A stretch of DNA of 64,000 nucleotides from Paulinella micropora (GCA_019918135.1 WBZZ01003758.1:106001-170000); one strand, 5' to 3'. Positions 42,786 to 52,584 are shown, counted from the stretch's first letter. Numbers and translations are program-made. The notes: a model not told the origin generated them from the sequence alone.

Positions 42786-42883
42786 GAGGCACGCCGGGTG
42801 GCCCGCTCCCGGGGGGGGGAGGCCAGCGCGAAAAAGCAGTACCCTCCCTCCCCCCCCCCTGCTCCGCTCCGCCCTTCCCCCGC

Positions 42884-44980
42884 CTACGTGGTGGCGGTGG
42901 CCGCCGGCCCGGGCGGTTCGGGCGCCGCGGCTGGCTCGGGCGCCGCGGCCGCTGGCTCGGCAGCCCCGCGCCGGCGCTGCCGCGAGGCGCGGAACGTTTC
43001 CGTCTCGCACGCCAGCCCGTGCGCTGCCAGTTCCTGTTGGTTGAGGACGGAGGCCTGGTTGCGGATCTTGCTCAGGTTCAGTTCCAGCTGCCGGCGCTCA
43101 ATAAAACAGTCCAGCACTAGCAACTTGATATCGACGTGCCGGCGCTGGCCCATGCGGCACGCGCGCTTCTCGGCCTGCAGCAAGTCCCCCCCGTTCCAGG
43201 TCAACTGGAAGAAAAAGACGTGGTTGGCGGCCGTCAGGTGCACGCCCTGCCCCGCCGCCAGAATGCTCAGGACCGCGGCCTGGCAGCGCGGGTCGTGCTG
43301 GAAACGCCGGATGAGTTCCGGCCGCTTGGGCTGCGGCGTCGTGCCCGTGAGGGTGATGAAGCGGTCGGCCGCCGCGCCGTCGTCGCCGTCCCACGTGTGC
43401 TGGAGCAGCAGCCCCTGCAGCAGCTCCACGAAGCTGTGGTTGTGGCAGAACAGCAGGCACTTGTGGGGGGGTTGGGCCCGCTCGCGCAGCAGGGGGCGCA
43501 CGTGCCGCTTGAAGAAGCGCGCCGCGATCCGGGCCTTGATCCGCATGGCGGCCTGATAGTACAGGCTAAAGGACAGGATCTTGCACAGGCGGCGGAAGGG
43601 GGGTTGTGCGCTCCCCGCCGCCGGCGCGGCCCTCCCGCTCTCCTCCTCCTCCTCCTCCGGGCGCCCGGGCGGCGCAGGCGCGGCACTCCCGCCCCCCTCC
43701 CCCGGGGGCGGCGCCGCCAGCGCGGCGCTCTCGTCCTCCAGGCGCCGCCGCTTGCGCGCCGGCACCAGCGCCGACGCGGCGGGGGGCGCCACCCCCGGGG
43801 GCGCCCGGGCCGGCAGCCCCCCGAACTCCAGCAGGCACGCCTGCCAGCCCGCGCCAGCGGCCGGCGCGGCCGCCGGCACGGCGGCGCCCGGGGGCTCGGA
43901 TTCCCCGCCGTCGCCCAGCAGCTCGGTGACCTGGGCCGCCGCCTCGGCTTCCTGCTGCCACAGCCGGGCCAGGCGGGCCTGGTGGGCGGGCCGGAGCTCG
44001 CACACCACGACCGTGCGCCTGAACGTGAACTCGCCTCCTCCCGCGCGAGCGTCGTCCGCGCCGGCGAACACCTGCACCTCGCACTCGCGGGCCAGCCCGT
44101 CCCCCGTGAACAGGCACAGCTTGGACAGCCGCTGGTACAGCTCGCCCAGGTTCGTGGAGCCCCCCGCGTCCAGCACCCGGATCGGCCGGCCCGTGGCGCG
44201 GTCGAAGCCCCGGCGCACGTACTGCCCCCCGCAGTAGCGCAACACGAATTCCTCGTACGTCAGCGCGCCCCGCGGCATGCCGGGCCCGCGCTTGTTCCAG
44301 ACGCTGTCGGGGCAGAGCAGCCGCAGTTGCGGCCACAAGTGCCGCGTCCGGTTGGCGGGGGTCCCGGTCAGGCAGAGACAGAAGGGCACCTGCTGCTGGT
44401 TGAAGTGGCTCAGCACCGTGAAGGCAATCTTGCTGCGCGGGTTCTGCAGGCGGTGGCTCTCGTCGACCACCAGCGAGCCCAGGCGCAGGCCCTGGAAGCG
44501 GCCGGCCGCGGCCAGCGCGCTGACCATCTCGTACGACATGATGTACAGCAGCGCGCCCGGCAGCGGGAACAGGTCGCGGCCCTCCTGGATGACGCACACG
44601 TGGCTGGGCGGGTCCGGGGCGCCGGGCGGCGGAGCGTCTCGCAGGCGCCGGTAGGTCTCGGGGCGGTGCCGCATGCCACACCACCGGTCGGCCTCCTGGA
44701 GCCAGTGCGCACAGTTCGAGGCAGGCGACAGCACCAGGGCGGGGAAACTCTGCTCCTGGCTCAGCCGCGTCAGGATGTGCAGCGCGATGGCGGTTTTGCC
44801 CCGGCCCGGGGGCAGCGCCAGCAGCGCCCGGCCCCTCTTGCTCAGCGCATACTGCACCGCCTCTTCCTGCAGGCGCGTCAGCCTGGGCCGCCGGGCTTCT
44901 GGCCGCCGGGTTTCTGGCCCGGTGCCCGGCAACTGCAAGGGGCCGCGGCCGGCGGCCGGTTCGGTGGCGCTGGCCGCCAT
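42884..44980 (-). CDS. SNF2-family helicase (SMARCAL1/ZRANB3-like), copy C, intact
   Basis: ATG at 44,978-44,980, 698 residues. Lobe 1: Q-motif-like region, Walker A PPGRGKT (57-63), DESH (173-176), TGTP (205-208). Lobe 2 follows a long Ala/Pro/Glu-rich linker with a basic cluster RKRRR (409-413, possible nuclear signal) and an acidic run (441-447): FCHNHSFVE, TLTGTTPQ, AGQGVHLTAANHV and QAEKRACRMGQ (602-612, motif VI with both arginines). DESH and the short lobe 2 are typical of SMARCAL1-type annealing helicases; helicases of SNF2 type are common in giant viruses. Likely a replication- or chromatin-linked ATPase. Only copy without a lesion. Confidence 0.85.
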   Translation of the reverse strand: MAASATEPAAGRGPLQLPGTGPETRRPEARRPRLTRLQEEAVQYALSKRGRALLALPPGRGKTAIALHILTRLSQEQSFPALVLSPASNCAHWLQEADRWCGMRHRPETYRRLRDAPPPGAPDPPSHVCVIQEGRDLFPLPGALLYIMSYEMVSALAAAGRFQGLRLGSLVVDESHRLQNPRSKIAFTVLSHFNQQQVPFCLCLTGTPANRTRHLWPQLRLLCPDSVWNKRGPGMPRGALTYEEFVLRYCGGQYVRRGFDRATGRPIRVLDAGGSTNLGELYQRLSKLCLFTGDGLARECEVQVFAGADDARAGGGEFTFRRTVVVCELRPAHQARLARLWQQEAEAAAQVTELLGDGGESEPPGAAVPAAAPAAGAGWQACLLEFGGLPARAPPGVAPPAASALVPARKRRRLEDESAALAAPPPGEGGGSAAPAPPGRPEEEEEESGRAAPAAGSAQPPFRRLCKILSFSLYYQAAMRIKARIAARFFKRHVRPLLRERAQPPHKCLLFCHNHSFVELLQGLLLQHTWDGDDGAAADRFITLTGTTPQPKRPELIRRFQHDPRCQAAVLSILAAGQGVHLTAANHVFFFQLTWNGGDLLQAEKRACRMGQRRHVDIKLLVLDCFIERRQLELNLSKIRNQASVLNQQELAAHGLACETETFRASRQRRRGAAEPAAAAPEPAAAPEPPGPAATATT

Positions 44981-45296
44981 GCCCGCGCCAACGCTGGGGT
45001 TTTTTTTTTGGGGGGGGGGGGGGGATGGCCCGTCCGCCTCGCGAGCGACGGCGCCCCCGGCTCAGCCCCCCCCCCCCCCCCCCCCCCCCCCCCGCCCCTC
45101 CCGTCCCCCAGCCGCCGGCCGGGGGGGCAGGCCGGGGGGGGGGGGGGGGGCGTGCCGAGGGGCGGGCCGAGGGGCGTGCGGCACGCTCCCCCCCCCCCCC
45201 CCCCCCCCCGCTGCGTTCCCCCCCTCCCGCGCTCTTCCCCCTTACCCGGCCCTCGTGCCAGCCCGGGGGGAGGAAGCGCGTGTGCGGCAGGGGTAC

Positions 45297-45320
45297 GTGG
45301 TTACTGCCCTACGTAACCAC
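45297..45320. promoter_or_regulatory. Perfect inverted repeat before LRR2 start, copy C
   Basis: GTGGTTAC-TGCCCTAC-GTAACCAC, an 8-base perfect inverted repeat, 37 bases before the ATG at 45,357. The rest of the divergent spacer (44,981-45,296) is poly-C and poly-G, including a C-run near 45,066-45,093. Confidence 0.55.
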
Positions 45321-45356
45321 ACCCCGCTGTCTCCTTTCCCCCTCGGTAGCGCGCGG

Positions 45357-46535
45357 ATGCAATCAGCCGGCGGCGCCGGGGAGCCCCCGTCTACTGCAGT
45401 TTGGCTCCGCGCCCGGGACCGGCTGGGCTATGCCGGACTGCTTAGCTTGGCGGCGGTTGCCCCCGAGCTGGCCCTGCTCCTGCGCCGACCGGACTTTTGG
45501 GCAGGCTTCCGGTGCCCGCAGCTGGACCTGCGAACCTCGGCACAGGCACGGGCCTTCTTGGTGGTGGCCGGCGACGCCTGGAGCAGTGCCCGCGTCCACC
45601 TCAACGAGCTCCTGCTGGGGCGGGAGGGGCTCGAGGCCCTGGCCCCGTGCAGGCGCAGCTTCGCGGGCGTGACAGTGGAGCGCCTCCTTTGCGCGGAAGG
45701 GGAACCCTCTTCCCCGAACAAGTATTACAAGATTATTCTCACCGCGGAGCAGCTAGCTTGCCTGGCCGACGCCTTCCCACGCCTGCTGCAGCTAGACCTC
45801 AGCGGCTTTCAAGAGGTCGACGAAGGCGACCTAGAACCCTTGTCCAGGTTTACGCAGTTGCAGCGACTGAAGCTCGCCAGGCTTGGGTACTTCGAGCTGA
45901 AGCCTCTGGCGGCGCTGAGACAGCTGTGACAACTGAACCTCGCTGAGTGCCCTGAGCTGACGGACGCGGAACTCCAAGGACTGAAGCAGTTGAAGTTATT
46001 GCAGGAGCTAGACCTCTCCGGCTGTCCGTTGCTGACGGGAACCGGGTTGGTGCACGTGCCGAAGCAGAGGCTGGAGGAGCTAAGCCTTGCCCGTTGCTAC
46101 GAGATCACAGACGCTGGTTTGGAATCCCTGGAGGGGTCGATTGCGCTACGTTGCCTGGATCTCACCGATTGTCAACGGATAACTGACGGCGGGCTAGCAC
46201 ACTTGCAAACCCTGACCAAGCTAGAGCGCCTAAGCCTCGCCGGTTGCTCGGAGTTGAAAGATGCAGGGTTGTTACACCTAGCAGGGCTAACAAACCTAGA
46301 GCACCTGGATCTCGCACGGTGTAGGCAACTGACGGGCACGGGGCTACTGCGGGCGGGCCTGCACCTCCTGCCCAAACTAGGCAGCCTGGACCTGAGTAAG
46401 TTGTGGGACGACGCCCTTAGTGACAACGGACTAGCGCGCCTCCATGATACGCGGGAAGCGGTGGAAGAACTGTTCCGTGAACTTCTCCGTGAACTTCTCC
46501 GTGAACTTCTCCGTGCACCCGAGCACCCTGGCTAG
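45357..46535 (+). pseudogene. LRR protein 2, copy C (single in-frame TGA)
   Basis: ATG at 45,357. One frame is open for 392 codons to the TAG at 46,533 except for TGA at 45,927-45,929, where copy B has TGG. N-terminal segment as in copy B, then at least eight cysteine-type LRRs (LQELDLSGCPLLTGTGL, LEELSLARCYEITDAGL, LRCLDLTDCQRITDGGL, LEHLDLARCRQLTGTGL). The C-terminus holds three exact tandem copies of GAACTTCTCCGT (46,479-46,514; one in copy B), encoding a repeated RELL. Likely an FBXL-type ubiquitin adaptor. GGAATTAAAC follows at about 46,634. Confidence 0.8.
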
Positions 46536-47058
46536 CTCTAGTCCTCTTCCCCACAGAACGGGAAGGGACAGGAGGACGACCCTCCACCCCCACGACTCCC
46601 TCGTGGTTGGTCTGTGACCTGCGTTGGCTCCTGGAATTAAACCCCGAACAGCCCAAGGGCGGAGAGTTTGGTATAGCGCCGGCCCGGACGCGAGCGACGG
46701 CAGTCACCCGGGCCCCGGCCCGGATAGAAGAAGCGGGGACGAGAAAAAGAAGAGAGGGGGGAGGCCGGTCGGTCGCGCGTCCCTCCCCCCCCACGGGAGA
46801 GGAGGGCGGGAGACGCGGGCACGCGCACCCCCCCCCCCCCGGCACCCACCCTCGGGTCGGGGCACGGCGCGCCGGCCGGGGGGGCTGGGGGGGTGTAGCC
46901 CTCCACGCGCGCGGGGCGGGAGACGGGCGGGGGGAGGACGGCTCCTGCCCCCCCCCCCCCCGGGGCCAGAAAGACACATCCCCCGGGGCTATTCCCCTGT
47001 CTCCCACGAGCCTGCTGCTCCAGCGCAGGGCGGTGAGAGGGACTTCGACCAGTTTTGG
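46536..47058. other. Intergenic region upstream of zinc-finger gene C
   Basis: No gene seen; homologous to 35,791-36,305, with ATTAAA near its start and several C-runs (about 46,829-46,842 and 46,950-46,962). The zinc-finger frame is open upstream of its ATG but is not conserved in copy B. Confidence 0.5.
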
Positions 47059-49337
47059 ATGGACAGCCGGGCCGTGCGGAGTTTCGTGCGCCGGTACGGC
47101 TCCCGCGACGCGGTGGCAGCGGTCGGCGCGGCGGGCTTGTGTGTGCGCGACGGCGGGCTGGTGTGCCGCCTGGCGGGCCCGGCCGAGAGCTGGCAGCCGG
47201 TGTGCGAGAGGTGCTTCACGCGCCGCGGCCGCGTGCGGGCGGCCGACGCGGGAGGCGGCGAGGCCGGGCGGCCGGCCAGGCTGTGCCAGCGCCACGCGCG
47301 GCGCCGGTCACGCCAGCGACACAAGAAACGCAGGCGGGCAGACGAGGTGGCTGGCGGCCAGAGCCCGAAACGCCGGCGGCACGACGACTGCTACAGCACG
47401 ACGGCCGGTCCGCCCCCCTCGCCCGCGGTCCGGCTGTGGCTGCAGCGCCTGGCCAGCGCCGAGCCGTTCGTGGAGCAGAAGCCGGGGGTCCGGATGTTGC
47501 AACACTACGGACGTGCGTTTAAGGTTATCGAGGGCCGCCAGTTAGTGTTCAAAGAGTGGCGCGGGGGCCAGGCCTCAGCGGACCGCCCGGCCTGTGAAAG
47601 CTGCTACCTGCAGGAAAACCTCGCGACGGTGGCGAAAGTGCGCGAGGATCGTGACTGGCCCACGCTGTGCGCACGGCACGCAACGCCAGCAGACCTGGCC
47701 CAGCCAAGTGTCCCAGCCATAAAAGCTAAGACAAACCAGGCAAGAGCGAAGAGGACGCAGAACAAAAAGAAGAACAAGCTACTACCGCTACTACACATAG
47801 CGGCGAGAAGCTGTTTGCGTGCCCAGAATGCGAGGCCCGCTTCAGGACTTCTAGCCATCTCAAGAGACACTTGCGCACGCATTCTGGCGAGAGGCCGTTT
47901 GCCTGCCCAGAGTGTGGGGCCCGCTTTACTCAGGCTGGCAGTCTCAAGACACACCTGCGTACGCACAGTGGGGAGAAGCCGTTTGCGTGCCCAGAGTGTG
48001 AGGCCCGCTTTAGCGACTCTAGCAATCTCAAAGGACACCTGTGTACGCACAGCGGGGACAAGCCGTTCGTGTGCCCAGAGTGCGAGGCCCGCTTTAGCAA
48101 ATCTGGCAATCTCAAGACACACCTGCGTACGCACAGCGGGGAGAAGCCGTTTGTGTGCCCAGAGTGCGGGGCCCGCTTCAGTCGATTTGACAGTCTCAAG
48201 ACACACCTGCGTACGCATTCCGGCGAGAAGCCGTTTGCGTGCCCGAAGTGCGGGGCCCGCTTCAGTCGATTTGACAGTCTCAAGACACACCTGCGTACAC
48301 ATTCCGGCGAGAAGCAGTTCGCGTGCCCAGAGTGCGAAGCCCACTTTACGACTTCTGGCAATCTCAAGAAACACCTGCGTACGCACAGCGGGGAGAAACC
48401 TTTTGTGTGCCCAGAGTGCGAGGCCCGCTTTGGTCAAGCTGGCCATCTCAAGACACACCTGCGTACGCACAGTGGAGAGAAGCCGTTTGCGTGCCCAGAG
48501 TGCGGGGCCCGCTTTAGTGGATCTGGTAATCTCAGCAGACATGAGAAGAGGCACGAGGAGAGCAAGAAATGGAGGCACTGGTGTGTCTTTGCGTCGTTCA
48601 GCACGGCCAAGTTCCAGACCGGACAGGGCCTCCTCCAGTGCACCACGCGCTGTCCGACTGCACAGTCGCTGGATGATCACGTGCAGCGCTGTCACACGGC
48701 CGAGGGCATCGCCCAGCGCTTCAAGAGCGAGCAGCAGCTGGCCGAGTTCCTGACAACTCAGGGCTGGGCGTTTGACCGTGATTTTGCCAATGCCATCTTC
48801 TACAAACACTGCAATACCCAAATCACACCAGCGTTTGCAGGAGCCGTGAGCTCGCGGCCCGACTTCCACCTGCTCGGGTTCCAGTCGCTGCCACCCGACC
48901 GCCGGTGTTTGCTGTTGTTGGGCAACGACGAGTTCGCGCACCGGCGCTACCGGTGCGAGCTGGGGCGCGTGCTCCAGATCAACACGGCGTTGGCTGCCAA
49001 CCCTAGCTTCCGTACTCTACCCGTCGTGTACATCCGCTTCAACCCGCACTGGTTCGAGGTGGACGGCGTGTTACATGACCCGCCGCTGGCGACCAGGTTC
49101 GAGCGCTTGCAGCGGTTGTTGGTGGACCTGCAGGGCGGGCGCGTGCCGGAGGTCGCGGGCCGGCCGGGCCTGTCGCTGATCTACCTGTTCTACGACCGGC
49201 GGACCACCACGGTGCCCGCGAACGCGCCGCCGTGGCAGCGGCTGGCGGGCGGCCTGTACGAGACTGCGCAGGACACCGGCGATGGCAATGCTGAAGTGGC
49301 GTTAGCTCTGCGTGACTGTGTGGTCCTAGTAGAGTAG
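47059..49337 (+). pseudogene. Nine-finger C2H2 array plus nuclease-like domain, copy C (one frameshift)
   Basis: ATG at 47,059. N-terminal about 235 residues are basic with VCERCF...LCQRH and ACESCYLQEN...LCARHA, two putative zinc sites. The finger frame is open from 47,730 to 49,337 but has no ATG, so one indel in the A-rich linker (about 47,760-47,770) separates the parts. Nine consecutive C2H2 fingers (47,817-48,552) use near-identical SGEKPF linkers. The C-terminal domain (about 48,565-49,337) has RPDF, then [18 protein letters not shown], then [15 protein letters not shown]: the PDF ... (E)xDExxH ... CExxR ... IRFNP pattern of PD-(D/E)XK-like nuclease domains frequent in giant viruses. 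Sequence-guided DNA cleavage is an inference. TTTAATAAAG follows at 49,354. Confidence 0.75.
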
Positions 49338-49549
49338 AAGAGGCTAAGTTGCTTTAATAAAGCTGGCGTCCAGCAGTCTTGCCTGCGCTTCTTTGGACCA
49401 ACCCCGCTCGCGCCACGTGCTGCCCCCCGGTCGCCGGCAGTGATCGTGCAGGCAGCAACAGCGGGCTGCCGCGGCCGGCGGTTGGTCAGGGGGGGGGGGG
49501 GCCGCCGGTTAGTCTAGCGACCAGCGGCACGGCCGTGCTTCCAACCCTG

Positions 49550-50444
49550 CTACTTAGTCTGGCGGAGGGTGCTGGGGCCCCTGGTCGACCGCGTGAGCCT
49601 CACGGCCAGGGCGTGCTTGTCCTCGAAGTACCCCAGGACCTGCCCCAGGCAGACCCACCCGTCGTCCAGCTGGTGCCTGTCTTCCTTGAGCACATCGATC
49701 CACCAGTCCGTCAGGCTGCAGCATGCTCACCAACTCCTCGTCGTCTTTAGCCTCCCCGCCCGCGTTCTTCTCGAGCACGGCTAGCAGCCAGGCCTGTGCA
49801 CACGGCAGAAAGCGCTGCTCCCTGCCGCGGCCGCGGGCTCCCGGGCACTGCGCGGCCGCGAACTTGCGCTGGAAACCGTTGCCGTCCTGCCGGTAAAACG
49901 ACTCGGCGGGCAGCTCCCAGCGCGAGCCCGGCTTTCGGCCGCCGGCCCTGGCCTCCGCGCGGAGCTTCTCGTCGTCGTCGGCCCCGGTCCGGGGATCGCA
50001 GGGGGGCACCCAGGCCTTCATCTCTGGGAACTGTGGAGTCTCACTCTGCCGGCGTTGTTCCGAGAGGTTGCGGGGGGGTGTGTACGTTTCCTTGATCAGC
50101 ACGTAGCTGCCGTACGGAAACTTGCTGAGCGCCACCGTCTGGGCCACGGGGTAGAAAGCCAAGCCCGCCGTCTGGACGCTGATGACTTTCTCGGCCTGCA
50201 AGGGGCTCGCGGTCTCGTCCGTGACGCCGAGCAAGGTCTTGTGCAGGGGCGGCGTGGCCCGCACTGTCTTGTCGTACAGGTCGTAGCTGTTCCAGACATA
50301 GCCCAGGACCACATCGCTGTCGTCGGACCGCAACTCTTCGTCGCAGGTGTAAATCAGGTCTCCCTCCCGGATAGTGCCGTGCGAGCCGAGCACGGGCCTA
50401 ACTTCCACGTACTGTGCTGCTTGCGGAGTCCACGTGATCTCCAT
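49550..50444 (-). pseudogene. Uncharacterised protein Y, copy C (3' frameshift)
   Basis: ATG at 50,442-50,444. Open and nearly identical to copy B, without the lesion at 39,457, until a 2-base deletion near 49,714 (CAGGCTGCAG against CAGGCGCTGCAG in copy B) that puts the last 50 residues out of frame. The conserved part covers about 245 residues. Unknown function; same-strand overlap of 47 bases with RPB10. Confidence 0.6.
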
Positions 50445-50658
50445 GGCGGGCGGCTTGCTGGAGGGCGCGCCTCACGACCTCCTCTCGACCCCAGTCCTTG
50501 GCACCTAGTAGCTTGCGGCGGCAGCACGCTAGCAGCAGGCCCAGCGCGTCCAGTGCCTCGGCCGAGGTATAGTGTGCGGCTTTAAGAGCTTGGTAGGCGG
50601 GTACCAGGCAGCCTAGCGGTTTGTGGCACGAGGTGCAGTTGTACGGCAGGCTCGCCAT
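50398..50658 (-). CDS. RPB10: RNA polymerase subunit RPB10-like, copy C
   Basis: ATG at 50,656-50,658, 86 residues, differing from copy B by one or two residues near the end. CTSC and ACCRR zinc ligands intact. Intact in both duplicates, unlike most neighbours, perhaps only because it is short and has few homopolymers. Start conserved; upstream sequence is G/C-run rich. Confidence 0.85.
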   Translation of the reverse strand: MASLPYNCTSCHKPLGCLVPAYQALKAAHYTSAEALDALGLLLACCRRKLLGAKDWGREEVVRRALQQAARHGDHVDSASSTVRGS

Positions 50659-51012
50659 CCGCGGGAGGAAGCGAGGCGGGTTGTGTGAGAGGGGGGGGGG
50701 CTCCGGGAGGAGGAGAGGGGAGGGGGCGGGCGGCCAAGGGAGGCCAGAGAGCGGCGGGGGGGGGGGGGGGGATGGGAGGGAGGCCGGCGGGGCCGGCGGG
50801 GCACCCCGTCCGGAGGCAGGCCGGGGCTGCCGGGCCGGGCTGCCGGGCCTCACTGGCGTGACCGACTGGCTTGGGTTTTTACTGACACTGCTGGCCGCTT
50901 CGCCCCCTCGCTCCCCCCTCTGTTCTCGCCCCCCCCCCCACACTCGCGGCCCGGCCGGGCAAGCGCCAGGGGCGGCCCGGCCGGCTCCCAGCGTCAGTGG
51001 ACGGGCTGATTC

Positions 51013-52584
51013 TCAGGGGGCGGCGCCCAGCCGGCCCAGCGCCCAGGCCGGCAAGCGAATCCGGATGTGCCGCAGGGGTTCACACTGGTCGTCGTGGCAC
51101 ACAAAAAAGAGGTTGCGCCCGTTGACGACGGCCGACACAAAGTTGCTCTGGTGCTTGTACGCGGCGCCGCGCACCGCCGACTGGAAGGGGCACCGGGCGG
51201 CCTGGGCGGGCGTCGGCGCCGTCAGGTTGCTGTAGGCCGTGACCCGCACCCACCCGGACGCCCGGTCCCCGTGGCTGCCGTAAGCGCGCTGCGCCCAGTT
51301 GAGCAGCGGCTCGCCGCCGGCAGCGCCGAGGTAAGGCGCCACCAGGTGCTCCAGCAGCGCCCGGAAGCCGTACGTGGCGCCCGGGGTGGGTGCCCAGCCC
51401 CGCGGCTCGCAGTGCAGGCGGCCGGGCAGCCCGCTGTCCCAGGGTACGTACACCGGCCCCCGCGCCGGCCCCTGTGCCGGCTGCGGACCACGGGCGGCCG
51501 ACGGCGGCGGCTGCGGACCATGGGCGGCCGACGGCGGCGGCGCGGGCGGGGACGCGGGCGGCGCGGGCGGCGCGGGGGGGTGCCACTCGGGGGGCTCGTC
51601 CTCCACGACCAGGGTGGCCGCCCGGGCCAGCCGTGCGAGCTCCTGCAGCCTCGGCGCCAGGCCGGGGGGCGGCGGCGGCGGCGGCGCGCCCGCCCGTTGC
51701 TGCCGCACGCTGGCGTCCAGCAGGAAGTCGCGCCACGACAGGCCACGGGTCGTCAGCTCGCCGCCGGCGCCGAGGCGGCCCACCGGCACGCAGGGCCGGC
51801 CGGCCAGGACGGTGCGGCAGGAGCCCTTGAGGCACAGTTGCAGCTTGGCCCCGCCGAGCTCCCGGCAGGTCGCACACACTAGCCTGGCGCCCTTGTCGGC
51901 GTACGGGTAGCGGATGAGGCGGTTCTTGTCATAGACCGACTGGTCGACGACCTTGGTGAGCAGCTCGCCCTGGGCGCGCTCGCAGCCGTAGTGGACGTGG
52001 CACAGCTTGGTGACGAGGAAGGCCAGGGCCTTGGCCGCAGCCTTGGGCAGGTACAGCGAGTGGTACACGAGCCGGAACGACGCCTTGTAGCACCCGCGCA
52101 CCCGGCAGTAGCCGCAGGAGTTGAGCAGCACGGCCGTGCTCAGCGCCGGGTCCGCGACCAGGAACCCGACGGCCCGGTGCGCCACGGCGACAAAGCAGTC
52201 GCGGTGGAGGGCGACCGGCCCCGCGCTGTCGCAGGGCGCCAGGATCTCGGCCGGGCAGGCCGTGTGGCCCGGCAGCGCCCAGTCCAGGTCCAAGTAGAAT
52301 TTACCAACGTCTGGCAGCGTACGCTCGACCAGCGGCACCACCCAGGGCGTGCCCCGCAGGCAGGCCAGCAGCTCCACCACCTGCAAGTAGACCTGCGGGT
52401 CATCCGGTAGCAGGAACTTGCCCCCCGTGAAGCTGGTGCTATTGAACGGCTGCGTTCCGCCCACGGGCACGCGGTAGCGCCGCAGCAGCGCCTGCAGTTG
52501 CGCGGAGCTAGCGAGCTGCCGGGCGGAGTCTTCGGCGAGGGAGGCAGGGCAGTGCTCCGTCCAGGCCGGCTCGCTCAGCTCCAT
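51013..52584 (-). CDS. PrimPol/UL52-type DNA primase, copy C, intact
   Basis: ATG at 52,582-52,584, 523 residues. Archaeo-eukaryotic primase motifs in order: FYLDLDW (D99, D101) for metal binding, KASFRLVYH (168-175) as motif II, VVDQSVYDKNRLIRYPYADKG (213-232) as motif III with its Asp and the nucleotide-contacting Arg/Lys. A CATC element (237-240), a Pro/Ala-rich linker, and a C-terminal region with HQSNFV...FFVCHDDQC matching the PrimPol/herpes UL52 zinc knuckle. It would make primers for viral DNA replication or tolerate lesions. Length is close to cellular PrimPol. No helicase domain is fused, unlike the D5-type primase-helicase usual in giant viruses. Confidence 0.88.
   Translation of the reverse strand: MELSEPAWTEHCPASLAEDSARQLASSAQLQALLRRYRVPVGGTQPFNSTSFTGGKFLLPDDPQVYLQVVELLACLRGTPWVVPLVERTLPDVGKFYLDLDWALPGHTACPAEILAPCDSAGPVALHRDCFVAVAHRAVGFLVADPALSTAVLLNSCGYCRVRGCYKASFRLVYHSLYLPKAAAKALAFLVTKLCHVHYGCERAQGELLTKVVDQSVYDKNRLIRYPYADKGARLVCATCRELGGAKLQLCLKGSCRTVLAGRPCVPVGRLGAGGELTTRGLSWRDFLLDASVRQQRAGAPPPPPPPGLAPRLQELARLARAATLVVEDEPPEWHPPAPPAPPASPPAPPPSAAHGPQPPPSAARGPQPAQGPARGPVYVPWDSGLPGRLHCEPRGWAPTPGATYGFRALLEHLVAPYLGAAGGEPLLNWAQRAYGSHGDRASGWVRVTAYSNLTAPTPAQAARCPFQSAVRGAAYKHQSNFVSAVVNGRNLFFVCHDDQCEPLRHIRIRLPAWALGRLGAAP

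Noticed and set aside
43136..45316. 726-codon plus-strand frame
   Set aside because: Antisense to the intact helicase copy C; no domain and Ala/Arg/Gln-biased composition.
46624..48753. 709-codon frame reading through the finger array
   Set aside because: Its first part is the true N-terminal domain, but in the array it reads the fingers in a wrong frame; the C2H2 pattern is in the other frame.
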